Positions 8,367 to 16,031 of a stretch of 64,000 bases of DNA are shown here, piece after piece. This stretch comes from Pseudalkalibacillus sp051842935. Its GTDB lineage: Bacteria; Bacillota; Bacilli; Bacillales; Fictibacillaceae. Under the pieces are notes generated by a model, which was given only the letters and a program-made list of their open reading frames with translations, had not been told where the DNA came from and ran no database searches. A program made the translations under genes and the position numbers. The stretch spans positions 2,728,001 to 2,792,000 of the forward strand of contig NZ_JBPXRR010000001.1 in assembly GCF_051842935.1 (NCBI RefSeq). Reading direction: 5' to 3'. The first letter of the stretch is position 1. Each line of letters begins with the position of its first letter.

Positions 8367-9968
8367 TTACATGCCGCCGCCGAATTGATTCATCAAGAAC
8401 ATGGACTGTTGATTCATGCGGCTGATCGCCTTTTCCATCGCCGTAAACTGACTCCAATACCGATCCTCGATGTCGATAAGGCGACGCTCGAAGTCTGTAA
8501 TTCGAGTATCCAGATCTGATAAGTTCCGGCCGATCGTGAACTGGGCATTCGTTTTCAGCGAGTTCCCTGCTTTCACCTCAACCTTATCCATCGTCTGATC
8601 AATCGAGTCACGAAGACGGCGAGCAATTCCCTTTTCACTATTGGTCGCACCATCACTCATGAACAACTGGTAGATAGCATCCGGGTCATCCTGGATAGCA
8701 GCACGCAGTTTATCCTCAGTGATGATCAGTTTTCCACGATCTAAATAGTTGGACGAAGTCTTGATTCCAATTTCAGCAAGCTGGTCGTACTTCGTATTTA
8801 CGTTTGCACCTGTCACTTGAGAGTAAAGGTCGGTCCGCATGCTGTTCAAGCCACCGTTAAGGATCGAATCACTCTTCAGCATTCCGCTGCGAGCCTTCTC
8901 TTCCCAAAGCTCCACTTCACGCTCAGAAAGATCTTCCTTCTGTTTATCTGTAAGTGGACGATAATCCCGGAAACGCTCTTCTTTCAACTCGCCATTAATC
9001 TTTTCAATCGTCTCATTATACTTATCGACGAACTTAACGATCTTATCAAGAATCGTATCCGTATCCTGTGAAACAGAAATGTTCGCTGAACCTGTTTGAT
9101 TTAAACTATAGGTGACATCGTTGATGGTGAAATTATTCGTCTTACGGGTTGTGGCAAAACCGTTGTAGGTAAAAGACGCATCTTGTCCAACAGTTTTGAT
9201 AGCTGCATCACTACCATCCACCACACCATCCCCGTTGGAGTCTCCTAACTCCCTACCAGTTGTTGCATTTGTGAATCCTAGCGAACTGAAAAACTCCGCA
9301 GTCTTCGTGTCACCAGATCCATCATCCGTAATACTGAGTTTAGCCCCGCTACCTGTATTTTTCATGGTAAGGACAACTTTGTTAGTTGCTTCATCATAAA
9401 AGGCAGAGACACCCAATGAGGTGTGGGAATTGATTTTAGACATCACATCATTGATAGAGTCCGTAGAAGGATCAATATCTAGAGTAATGTCGCTTGCAGC
9501 TGATTCACCAGGTTTCATCACACTTAATTTCAATGTGAATGGTGTATCAAACTTGCTCCCATTATTAAACGTAATCGTATCTAAATTATCATCTCCGGAA
9601 ACGGGTTGCCCGCCATTGTCTGTTACCAGAGTTGCTGAATTATACATTGCCGCCTTTGCAAGATTCGTTACATTAATAGTCGTGTTCGTTGCTGCAGCAT
9701 TATTCCCAGCCTTAGCTGTTACTGCAGTAGGGTTAGAACTTGAAGTTGATTTGGTCAAATAAGTACTTTGACGAAAAACTCCATCAAAAATGTGCTGATC
9801 TAATTCTTTTAACAGCTTGTTCATCTCGCGGTAGTCATCGCGTTTCCATTCAAGAAGCTGCTTATCTTGATTCATCTTGTCTAGTGGCATACGCTCTGCC
9901 TTCATTAGATCACTAACTATTTGATCAATGTCCATTCCACTGGCTAGACCACCAATTCGCATGTCCAT
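8367..9968 (-). CDS. fliD: Flagellar filament capping protein FliD (HAP2)
   Basis: FliD caps the growing filament and promotes flagellin folding at the tip. The 533-residue protein has the FliD_N region (about 1-100, MDMRIGGLASGMDIDQIVSD) and the FliD_C region (about 285-520). Coiled-coil ends match the D0 domain: an N-terminal heptad stretch and a C-terminal DFERRLIDIEDRYWSQF helix. The centre (about 100-280) is Asp/Thr/Asn-rich and variable, as usual for the exposed domain. It lies 12 bases after flaG. Confidence 0.97.
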   Translation of the reverse strand: MDMRIGGLASGMDIDQIVSDLMKAERMPLDKMNQDKQLLEWKRDDYREMNKLLKELDQHIFDGVFRQSTYLTKSTSSSNPTAVTAKAGNNAAATNTTINVTNLAKAAMYNSATLVTDNGGQPVSGDDNLDTITFNNGSKFDTPFTLKLSVMKPGESAASDITLDIDPSTDSINDVMSKINSHTSLGVSAFYDEATNKVVLTMKNTGSGAKLSITDDGSGDTKTAEFFSSLGFTNATTGRELGDSNGDGVVDGSDAAIKTVGQDASFTYNGFATTRKTNNFTINDVTYSLNQTGSANISVSQDTDTILDKIVKFVDKYNETIEKINGELKEERFRDYRPLTDKQKEDLSEREVELWEEKARSGMLKSDSILNGGLNSMRTDLYSQVTGANVNTKYDQLAEIGIKTSSNYLDRGKLIITEDKLRAAIQDDPDAIYQLFMSDGATNSEKGIARRLRDSIDQTMDKVEVKAGNSLKTNAQFTIGRNLSDLDTRITDFERRLIDIEDRYWSQFTAMEKAISRMNQQSMFLMNQFGGGM

Positions 9969-9980
9969 CTACTATCACCT

Positions 9981-10331
9981 CTAAATCTTCTTGTCTACAA
10001 CAATTCCCACAAGTTCAGCCATCGCCGCATACATGTCTAAGAATTTCCGATCAGGAATTTCTCTGATGACCTCCTTAGACTTATCATCTATTACCTGTAC
10101 ATAGTATTCTTCTGATTGTTCATGGAGTTGAAACCTTAAAGAGGTATGAGTTGGAACCAAAAACTCGTTCATGCTTTCTACCTTTTCTTGCAAGACTTCT
10201 TTTGGAATTTTAGTATCTTCTGCAACAGTTTTTTGATTTTGGTTTTTATTAGCCTTTTGATACTTAAGATCTACAATCTTGCTAAGAGAAGGTAAATCTG
10301 TCGTTATTTTCCCCGCATTCCCTACGCTCAT
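9981..10331 (-). CDS. flaG: FlaG family protein
   Basis: The 116-residue protein has a polar Gln/Lys-rich N-terminal half and the conserved FlaG C-terminal domain with LRFQLHEQSEEYYVQVIDD and EVIREIPDRKFLDM. FlaG (YvyC in B. subtilis) is linked to filament length control; its mechanism is not settled. It is the first gene of the flaG-fliD-fliS-fliT unit behind a sigma-D-like promoter, with GGAGGAG before the ATG. Confidence 0.93.
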   Translation of the reverse strand: MSVGNAGKITTDLPSLSKIVDLKYQKANKNQNQKTVAEDTKIPKEVLQEKVESMNEFLVPTHTSLRFQLHEQSEEYYVQVIDDKSKEVIREIPDRKFLDMYAAMAELVGIVVDKKI

Positions 10332-10366
10332 AACCGCTCCTCCATCACTTCTTTTCTTTACCTTTT

Positions 10367-10393
10367 TTATCGGTAAAAAGTGAATAAACCTTA
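10367..10393 (-). promoter_or_regulatory. Sigma-D promoter of flaG-fliDST
   Basis: On the minus strand TAAG (10393-10390), exactly 15 bases, ACCGATAA (10374-10367) match the sigma-D consensus TAAA-N15-GCCGATAT at 9 of 12 positions. It is about 35 bases before the flaG start. Confidence 0.75.
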
Positions 10394-10552
10394 AGATATT
10401 TTACGTCATTATTATAAGTGTGAAAGAAATTCGATAAGAGTAGCTATTATACTTGTTCCACTTACAAATAATAACTACTTATTAAGTACTGCCGATTTCA
10501 TGTATTATTCCATATCGAAATACTCCATTTTTGATGATTTTACTTCCATAAA

Positions 10553-10584
10553 AATAACCCTAATCAATAATGATTTGGGTTATT
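10553..10584. terminator. Terminator downstream of the glycosyltransferase, near-symmetric
   Basis: AATAACCC (10553-10560) and GGGTTATT (10577-10584) form an 8-bp stem with T-rich flanks on both strands. It serves the minus-strand glycosyltransferase ending at 10626. Confidence 0.75.
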
Positions 10585-10625
10585 TTATTTACGTTTTCTT
10601 TTTACTTTTATTAAAACCAAAAAAA

Positions 10626-12290
10626 CTAATTAGCTAGTGAATGTAATTTGTACATCCTTAATTCTTTCTTTAGCTTTCTTCTTCCATCAACACTAAGATG
10701 TCTCATCTTATTTTCAAGCGATTTAATTATTTTGAGGTGATTAATAACCAAAGATTGCTTGTAAATTACACTAAATAATTCTTCTTCAAAAGAGGTTAGC
10801 TTTTTACTTTTCGTCCCGTACAGTACATTCAACAAATTTTTAATGTTTAAGTCTGATTTTACATTCGATAAAATCTTCTTAAAGTAATTGTCATCAGTGT
10901 TTAGAACAAGAATAATGTAATCAACGATATTAAATAAGCCAGTTGAAAGTATCGAACTATGTTCATCAATACTTATTAATTTCAATCGGTGTTCGACTTC
11001 AATAAACTTATCTTCAAGGATTAGATTTTTTAATATTAATGATTCTTTTTCTATAGATGAAAGAGAAGGATCCTCTAGAAAAGACTTTGTAAGTTTTTGA
11101 ACTTCCAAGTTAGGAACCTTTAATAATATTCTCATACCTCTTAAAGTATTTATGGTACTCCTATTTAAACAGTTACTATTAATAAATTTAATCAAGTCTT
11201 CCAGTGATACATTATGGGATAGTAGGTTAATTAGTCTCATCCAAATATAATCATCTGAATCATTAACAGATAAAGATTTAGAATAATGATGAACAGCTAG
11301 CTGCAGGTTTCCTTCCTTCTCATATAATTCACCAAGATGTTTATGTGGCAAATACTCTAAATAATCAATACTATAATCCGCCCTCAGATCATTCCTTTTT
11401 CGGATAATCTCATTAAAAATTGATATCGCTTCTGATTCTGCTCCTATTTCTGAAAGTAACGTTCCTTTCAAAAATTTAAAATCAACCGTGTATGGATAAA
11501 CTTTTTCAACCGATTTAACTATTTCTAAAGCTTCATTATAATCCCCAGTAATATGTAAGCATTTAACCAATCTCACTAATAGTTTTTGTATCCAATCTAT
11601 GCTCAAATCCTTTTTTAACCGGTAACCTTTTTTATAATTCGATATTGCTTTATCAATATCTCCTGTCGAAGAATACTCATTTCCTAAATAATAATAGTCT
11701 ATAGGATCTTTTGATTTCTTTTGTTCTAACAACCTAAGATTTCTTTCTGATTTCCCTTTTTCAATTACTACGTTTTTCATATAACCAGAATGAAATATTT
11801 GTAGTTCAGCTATTCCTCTCTTTTCATTATTACTCTGATGTTTTAACTCTTCGTGTATATTACGATAATATCTAATACTCCCATCATTCTTATAAACACG
11901 CTCGTGATTGTTTAAAACTGTACTTTTTCCGTTCTCTCCTACAAAGTTAACGATTTGTACAGACAAGATATTATCTGAAGTTCCTAATTTAAGACTGGAT
12001 TTGAATTGCTCAAAACTAGTTCTGTCTACAAATTCATCAGCATCAAGTACAAAAATCCAATCTCCTGTTGCTTTAGATGCTGCATAATTACGAGCATCAG
12101 AAAAGTTATCATTCCACTTAAATTCGTAAAACGAATCAGTAAATTCTAATGCGATTTCTCTTGTCTTATCAGTAGATCCTGTATCAACTATTATTAATTC
12201 ATCCACAATTCCAACAATAGATTCCAAGCATCTTTTTAACACTTTTTCTTCATCTTTTACTATTAAGCATGCTGATAAAAATGTATTCAT
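10626..12290 (-). CDS. Family 2 glycosyltransferase with TPR repeats, candidate flagellin glycosyltransferase
   Basis: The 554-residue protein has an N-terminal GT-A fold (about 1-235) with SACLIVKDEEKVLKRCLES, the nucleotide-binding DTGS (36-39) and a DADE metal motif (83-86). It is followed by about four TPR-like helical repeats (about 205-355, for example GNEYSSTGDIDKAI and GELYEKEGNLQLAV) and a helical tail of unknown function. SunS-type and flagellin-modifying transferases share the GT2-TPR build. It lies between flaG and hag, is more AT-rich than its neighbours, and has a sigma-D-like promoter. Flagellin as acceptor is inferred from position and promoter only. Confidence 0.85.
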   Translation of the reverse strand: MNTFLSACLIVKDEEKVLKRCLESIVGIVDELIIVDTGSTDKTREIALEFTDSFYEFKWNDNFSDARNYAASKATGDWIFVLDADEFVDRTSFEQFKSSLKLGTSDNILSVQIVNFVGENGKSTVLNNHERVYKNDGSIRYYRNIHEELKHQSNNEKRGIAELQIFHSGYMKNVVIEKGKSERNLRLLEQKKSKDPIDYYYLGNEYSSTGDIDKAISNYKKGYRLKKDLSIDWIQKLLVRLVKCLHITGDYNEALEIVKSVEKVYPYTVDFKFLKGTLLSEIGAESEAISIFNEIIRKRNDLRADYSIDYLEYLPHKHLGELYEKEGNLQLAVHHYSKSLSVNDSDDYIWMRLINLLSHNVSLEDLIKFINSNCLNRSTINTLRGMRILLKVPNLEVQKLTKSFLEDPSLSSIEKESLILKNLILEDKFIEVEHRLKLISIDEHSSILSTGLFNIVDYIILVLNTDDNYFKKILSNVKSDLNIKNLLNVLYGTKSKKLTSFEEELFSVIYKQSLVINHLKIIKSLENKMRHLSVDGRRKLKKELRMYKLHSLAN

Positions 12291-12359
12291 ATCGTACCAC
12301 CTTATATATGATTTGAAATAATATTCAAACTCACCTCTACACCTTCTTACCTATTTATA

Positions 12360-12386
12360 TTATCGACAAATATTATATGAATTTGA
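12360..12386 (-). promoter_or_regulatory. Sigma-D-like promoter of the TPR glycosyltransferase
   Basis: On the minus strand TCAA (12386-12383), 15 bases, GTCGATAA (12367-12360). The -10 octamer is identical to that of the hag promoter at 13808-13815; the -35 differs from TAAA by one base. It lies about 70 bases before the start codon, between the hag terminator and the gene. Confidence 0.6.
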
Positions 12387-12426
12387 GAACTTATACACAT
12401 CTGTAGCTAGGAAAAAGTTGATCAAT

Positions 12427-12458
12427 ATAAAAATGGTCGCCTCAAATGAGACGACCAT
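12427..12458 (-). terminator. Terminator of the hag transcript
   Basis: On the minus strand an 11-bp stem ATGGTCGTCTC/GAGGCGACCAT with a 4-base loop is followed by TTTTTATATT. It lies just past the second copy of the flagellin C-terminal codons. No terminator follows the first hag stop codon, so the transcript should run through the intron. Confidence 0.9.
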
Positions 12459-12468
12459 TCTTTTAAAA

Positions 12469-12513
12469 TTAACGAAGAAGTTGAAGAACTCCTTGTGGTT
12501 GTTGGTTGGCTTG
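12469..12513 (-). other. hag: hag 3' exon: second copy of the flagellin C-terminal codons
   Basis: Fifteen codons (12513-12469) read QANQQPQGVLQLLR and stop with TAA, the canonical end of a Bacillus flagellin. They have no start codon of their own and directly follow the group I intron core. Joined after GCT at 12874 they would give MLAQANQQPQGVLQLLR. A 3' splice site four bases later (after G12510, joined to T12870) would give MLAQSNQQPQGVLQLLR. The sequence itself is clear; its use as an exon is inference. Confidence 0.75.
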
Positions 12514-12873
12514 CTTCGCCGCTATGTCTTTCGATCATAGAATAGACTATATCTTCACCCAAATTGGGGCTGGGCACTTCGAATGGAATTTCCCACCCTA
12601 CGAAATTCATCATCATAGCCTTATGGCCTTAGATGGTCTTTTCTAGTCGTTGAACCTTCTCCACTCTTTCGAGCCAGGAGCTTGGCTGCTGATTATCCAA
12701 TCTCACTCATTTTCATACCTTCACGCTTGTCGTTTCCAACTACGTTGTGGTTGAGTCAGCTTTAGGAAGTTCCAGCAATTCACCCAGTTATCTTCTTATC
12801 CGTTACCAGATAAGACGCCCTTCAATAGTTACCTAAGTAGTTGTAATACTCCCTGAGGTATGCTATTGGATTG
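12514..12873 (-). ncRNA. Group I self-splicing intron at the 3' end of hag (ends approximate)
   Basis: On the minus strand the four conserved core elements occur in order: P (AATTGCTGGA, 12780-12771), Q (AATCAGCAGC, 12694-12685), R (GTTCAACGACTAGA, 12655-12642) and S (AAGATATAGTC, 12555-12545). The paired helices fit: P4 TGCTG/CAGCA, P7 GACTA/TAGTC, P2 CTTATC/GATAAG just upstream, and P9 CTATG/CATAG capped by GAAA. There is no homing endonuclease frame. Both plausible splice choices give a 360-nt intron and satisfy exon-U and omega-G, but I could not find a convincing U-G-containing P1, so the 5' boundary is open. Group I introns in flagellin genes have been reported from thermophilic Bacillus/Geobacillus. 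Confidence 0.85.
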
Positions 12874-13698
12874 AGCTAGCATCGCTTGTGCTGCTTGTGC
12901 AAGAATTGAATTCTTGGTTTGTGCCATCATTTCTTTTGCCATATCTACGTCACGGATACGAGATTCTGCAGCAGTTAAGTTTTCAGAAGATGTTCCAAGG
13001 TTGTTGATTGTGTGCTCTAAACGGTTTTGGTTCGCACCTAATTTAGCACGCTCATCGGAAACTGTTTGGATTGCAGTGTCAATTGTAGAAATTGCTGCAG
13101 TAGCAGTTGCAGCGTCAGTAGAGATATCAATACCACCATTTACTGTTGCATCTCCTCCAGTTACAGCAGCTGTACCTGTCCCATCATCTACACCTAAACT
13201 AGCAGCATCCATTGCACCAATTGAAATGGTTAGTTGTTGAGAATCATTGGCACCGATTTGGAAATCCAATGACGCTGCCCCAACACCATCAATTAGTGTT
13301 TTTGTATTGAATTCTGTTTGGTTAGAGATACGAGTTACTTCTTTAGCTAATTCATCTACTTCATTTTGTAGAGCTGTACGATCTTCTGCAGTATTAGTAT
13401 CGTTGGAAGATTGAACTGCTAATTCACGCATACGTTGAAGGATTGAATGCGTTTCATTCAAAGCACCTTCAGCAGTTTGAATTAATGAAATACCATCTTG
13501 TGAGTTACGAGATGCTTGCTCAAGTCCACGAACTTGTCCACGCATTTTTTCAGAGATTGCAAGACCAGCTGCATCGTCTCCAGCACGGTTGATACGAAGA
13601 CCAGATGAAAGCTTTTCCATAGACTTTGATTGCATGTTGTTTGCATTTCCTAATTGACGATACGTATTAAGAGCTGCAATGTTGTGATTAATTCTCAT
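12829..13698 (-). CDS. hag: Flagellin (unspliced reading frame)
   Basis: Flagellin builds the filament. The frame from ATG 13698 gives 289 residues with a conserved N-terminal D0/D1 (MRINHNIAALNTYRQL, SSGLRINRAGDDAAG) and C-terminal D1/D0 (RIRDVDMAKEMM). The short variable centre is rich in Ala/Thr/Asp. ATG 13698 follows AAGGAGGAA; an upstream 22-codon extension is in the leader and is rejected. The frame ends SNSIPQGVLQLLR at 12829, inside or next to the intron, and is a complete flagellin by itself. The spliced form would replace the last residues with QANQQPQGVLQLLR. Control: sigma-D promoter and CsrA sites in the leader. Confidence 0.95.
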   Translation of the reverse strand: MRINHNIAALNTYRQLGNANNMQSKSMEKLSSGLRINRAGDDAAGLAISEKMRGQVRGLEQASRNSQDGISLIQTAEGALNETHSILQRMRELAVQSSNDTNTAEDRTALQNEVDELAKEVTRISNQTEFNTKTLIDGVGAASLDFQIGANDSQQLTISIGAMDAASLGVDDGTGTAAVTGGDATVNGGIDISTDAATATAAISTIDTAIQTVSDERAKLGANQNRLEHTINNLGTSSENLTAAESRIRDVDMAKEMMAQTKNSILAQAAQAMLAQSNSIPQGVLQLLR

Positions 13699-13707
13699 TA
13701 TAAAATT

Positions 13708-13742
13708 CCTCCTTGAATTGTCCGAACCACGTCCATGTGGTT
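13708..13742 (-). promoter_or_regulatory. CsrA-binding sites in the hag leader
   Basis: On the minus strand a 6-bp hairpin AACCAC-ATGGAC-GTGGTT (13742-13725) shows the CsrA motif GGA in its loop. The second GGA lies in the ribosome site AAGGAGG (13714-13708). In B. subtilis CsrA represses hag by binding one such hairpin and the Shine-Dalgarno together. Here the same two-site arrangement is visible, with csrA and fliW directly upstream. Confidence 0.8.
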
Positions 13743-13807
13743 TGATTTTGACAAAAACAAACATTCATGTCGGCCGACCATGATGGCTGTTTTTGCTTAC
13801 ATTTCTA

Positions 13808-13834
13808 TTATCGACATCACATAAACTCTCTTTA
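13808..13834 (-). promoter_or_regulatory. Sigma-D promoter of hag
   Basis: On the minus strand TAAA (13834-13831), exactly 15 bases, GTCGATAA (13815-13808); consensus TAAA-N15-GCCGATAT. The leader is about 105 bases long. Confidence 0.85.
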
Positions 13835-13839
13835 ATAGT

Positions 13840-14070
13840 TTATTTAGATTTTTTTACTGATTTTAACGTCTCAAGTAAATCGGATGGGGCTTGACTAGCT
13901 TTACTATTTTCATCCTGTATGGATAAATAAATTTCCTTCCTATGTATATCGATATGTTTTGGAGCATTGACTCCCAACTTTACTTGATCACCATCAATTC
14001 CAAGGACTTTTATTTCGATGTCCTCTCCTATTTGAATAGCTTCATTCGGTTTACGCGTCAAGACTAACAT
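13840..14070 (-). CDS. csrA: Translational regulator CsrA
   Basis: CsrA is a dimeric RNA-binding protein that blocks hag translation until FliW binds it. The 76-residue protein begins MLVLTRKPNEAIQIGEDIEI, the conserved family start. ATG 14070 is used because GGGGGAGAG precedes it, and the reading frame starts one base after the fliW stop, so the pair is translationally coupled. The C-terminal 15 residues are a polar extension, common in Gram-positive CsrA. Confidence 0.96.
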   Translation of the reverse strand: MLVLTRKPNEAIQIGEDIEIKVLGIDGDQVKLGVNAPKHIDIHRKEIYLSIQDENSKASQAPSDLLETLKSVKKSK

Positions 14071-14071
14071 G

Positions 14072-14527
14072 TTAGCTCTCCCCCTTAATTGCACTTAAGG
14101 GTTCTTGTATTAATTTGTGTTTTGTATGATAGTTATCATCGTTCAGAACAACTTGCTTTCCTACTCGTTCTTCTACTTTAAGTACGATTGGAGCTTTCAA
14201 ATTTGCTGTCGTGTTTTCAAATGGATCCTCAACGGTTAAAATGACAAATACCGCCACCTCTTTTTCATCTTTAATCTTAAGTTGACCCAAAACTCCTTCA
14301 GGAATCGTAAATTCATAATCTTTATAAAACATGAATGGATTTGCAATCACGAACGCTAAAGATGGAGTTCCAGTAGATTGCAAAATACTTAAAGGTGTTT
14401 CTTCATCTGCAAAGGGGATGATTACAAACTTTTTTTCATCAACAAATCCTGGTAAACCTTGCTCGAACGTAATAACTTCATTTCCTTCGACTTCAACTTC
14501 TCCAAAATATCTTGTTTCAATCAACAT
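14072..14527 (-). CDS. fliW: Flagellar assembly factor FliW
   Basis: FliW binds either flagellin or CsrA. When flagellin is exported, FliW is freed to sequester CsrA and hag translation rises. The 151-residue protein starts MLIETRYFGEVEVEG and has the conserved TFEQGLPGFVDEKKFVIIPF block. ATG 14527 is chosen because GGTGAAG is just upstream; in-frame ATGs at 14545 and an extension to 14560 lack a ribosome site. It follows yviE and precedes csrA. Confidence 0.94.
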   Translation of the reverse strand: MLIETRYFGEVEVEGNEVITFEQGLPGFVDEKKFVIIPFADEETPLSILQSTGTPSLAFVIANPFMFYKDYEFTIPEGVLGQLKIKDEKEVAVFVILTVEDPFENTTANLKAPIVLKVEERVGKQVVLNDDNYHTKHKLIQEPLSAIKGES

Positions 14528-14549
14528 ATTCTTCACCACACTCATTTTA

Positions 14550-15101
14550 TTAGACAACATTTATTTTCAAAGAGTTTTCTTGTCTTAAATATACTTCTGT
14601 TTTCCCCGGTTGATAGATATGTTCAGGCTTCTTGGCAATAGTTTCAATAACAGGTTTGTTCGCTTTGATATCAATTTGCACCTCAGCTGGTTGGTAATGA
14701 ATCTTCACACTCCCAGCTGAAGGAATCCACCCTATGTTCCATTCTTTCATTCCATCACCACTGTTGGTTCGCGCTTGCTCAGGTATCGGATGGCCACCAT
14801 CTTCAATCTTCATAAGCTGGTCACCTTGTTGAGCTCGACGAGCAATACCTTCTAAGACACCACTACGACCGAGTTGAGCTGCCGCTCTCATACGAACGTT
14901 CACACTTTTCAGATCCATATCGTTCCATGCTTGAGTTTGATCTATCGTTAGGGATCCTTTTGTAGTATTAATCTTCAATTCAGCTTTCGGTTGTTGGATG
15001 GTTTGTTCAGCTTTGGGTTGTTTTATTTCCTGGATGGCATTTCTTGTTTTCAGCCCTATTAACGCAGGTTGAGATTGTATTTGTATTTGGGCTATCTTCA
15101 T
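14550..15101 (-). CDS. YviE-like flagellar-locus protein (DUF6470)
   Basis: The 183-residue protein has a Gln/Lys-rich N-terminus and repeated short hydrophobic strands (MKIAQIQIQSQPALIGLKTR), then a GRSGVLEGIARRAQQGDQLM helix and a beta-rich C-terminal half. This matches YviE of B. subtilis, which lies between flgL and fliW as here. Its biochemical role is unknown. There is no signal peptide. A terminator-like hairpin separates it from flgL. Confidence 0.85.
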   Translation of the reverse strand: MKIAQIQIQSQPALIGLKTRNAIQEIKQPKAEQTIQQPKAELKINTTKGSLTIDQTQAWNDMDLKSVNVRMRAAAQLGRSGVLEGIARRAQQGDQLMKIEDGGHPIPEQARTNSGDGMKEWNIGWIPSAGSVKIHYQPAEVQIDIKANKPVIETIAKKPEHIYQPGKTEVYLRQENSLKINVV

Positions 15102-15120
15102 CTACTTCACCTCATTATCG

Positions 15121-15149
15121 AAAAAAAGCTATCTATCTAGATAGCTTTT
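15121..15149 (-). terminator. Terminator after flgL
   Basis: An 11-bp near-palindromic stem AAAAGCTATCT/AGATAGCTTTT starts at the flgL stop codon. On the minus strand it runs into TTTTTTT. It may cut flgL off from yviE-fliW-csrA or act as a partial terminator. Confidence 0.75.
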
Positions 15150-16023
15150 ATCGCAAAAAGTCCATTAAGGTTGGTTGAATAATTCTTGACCCTGCTGCTA
15201 GCGCTGCACGATGGATGCTTTCCTGGGTTTTCAAGTCAATGATGACCCGTTCCATATCGGCGTCTTCATTGTCAGAGAGGATACGATTCGCAATGACTTC
15301 TTGCTCAGCGACACGGTCTTGAATCATCTCAACGCGATTATATCGTGCACCAAGCTCAGCTCTTTCAGCGATTGAACTATCCGTATGAATGTCAATTTTT
15401 GAAAGATAGCTGTCTACGTTACTTCCGTTTCCACTCTTCAAATCAGAAACCAAGTCTCGAAGATCGTCAAACATTTGCTGTGAAAACACATTGGTTTGAT
15501 CTATATTTGCTTTGATTTTAATTCCTTTTGTCACTTCTACATTGACTGGATTGGTATTAACTGGTGCTACAACCGTTCCATCAGTTGCTACTGGTGGATT
15601 TGTTGTATTCGTTCCATTAAAGATATATTTTCCACCGACTTTTGTATTTGCTACAGAAATCAAATGATCACGTAATTGATCAATTTCATCGCCAATCGCA
15701 CTTCTTTGACCTTGCTCATAAGTACCGTTACTTGCTTGTACAGTCAGTTCTCGGATTCGATGTAATGCTTGCCCTGCCTCATCTAATGCTGCATCTGAGT
15801 TATCCATCCAGCTATACACTTCAGATAGATTACGTTTGAACTGTTCCACTTCCGTCAGGTCGGTGCGATATTCCATCCCTTTCATAGCGACTACAGGGTC
15901 ATCAGAAGGCTTGGTAATCCGTTTTCCTGTAGACATCTGCTCTTGGTATTTCCCCATTCGTTCATAGCTTTGGCTTAGATTACGCAACATGTTTCCTGTC
16001 AGCATACTTTGTGTTACACGCAT
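15148..16023 (-). CDS. flgL: Flagellar hook-associated protein FlgL (HAP3)
   Basis: FlgL joins FlgK to the filament. The 291-residue protein has flagellin-like ends: MRVTQSMLTGNMLRNLSQS, STGKRITKPSDDP near the N-terminus and LDEAGQALHRIRELTVQASN. The C-terminus (ESIHRAALAAGSRIIQPT) forms the D0 helix. It lies eight bases after flgK and is probably co-transcribed with yvyF-flgM-flgN-flgK. Confidence 0.95.
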   Translation of the reverse strand: MRVTQSMLTGNMLRNLSQSYERMGKYQEQMSTGKRITKPSDDPVVAMKGMEYRTDLTEVEQFKRNLSEVYSWMDNSDAALDEAGQALHRIRELTVQASNGTYEQGQRSAIGDEIDQLRDHLISVANTKVGGKYIFNGTNTTNPPVATDGTVVAPVNTNPVNVEVTKGIKIKANIDQTNVFSQQMFDDLRDLVSDLKSGNGSNVDSYLSKIDIHTDSSIAERAELGARYNRVEMIQDRVAEQEVIANRILSDNEDADMERVIIDLKTQESIHRAALAAGSRIIQPTLMDFLR

Positions 16024-16031
16024 TTAGTTCA

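Noticed and set aside
12469..12513. Remnant of a second flagellin gene (pseudogene) behind hag
   Set aside because: A pseudogene alone would not explain the ordered P, Q, R and S elements and matching helices in the 300 bases between, so an intron with a 3' exon fits better. Grafting from a paralogue is kept as an alternative in the findings.
12422..12616. 64-codon minus-strand frame across the intron and terminator
   Set aside because: It overlaps conserved intron RNA elements and reads the 3' exon in the wrong frame; no ribosome site.
13699..13764. 22-codon extension of hag
   Set aside because: It would translate the leader with the CsrA hairpin and the ribosome site; flagellins start MRINHN.
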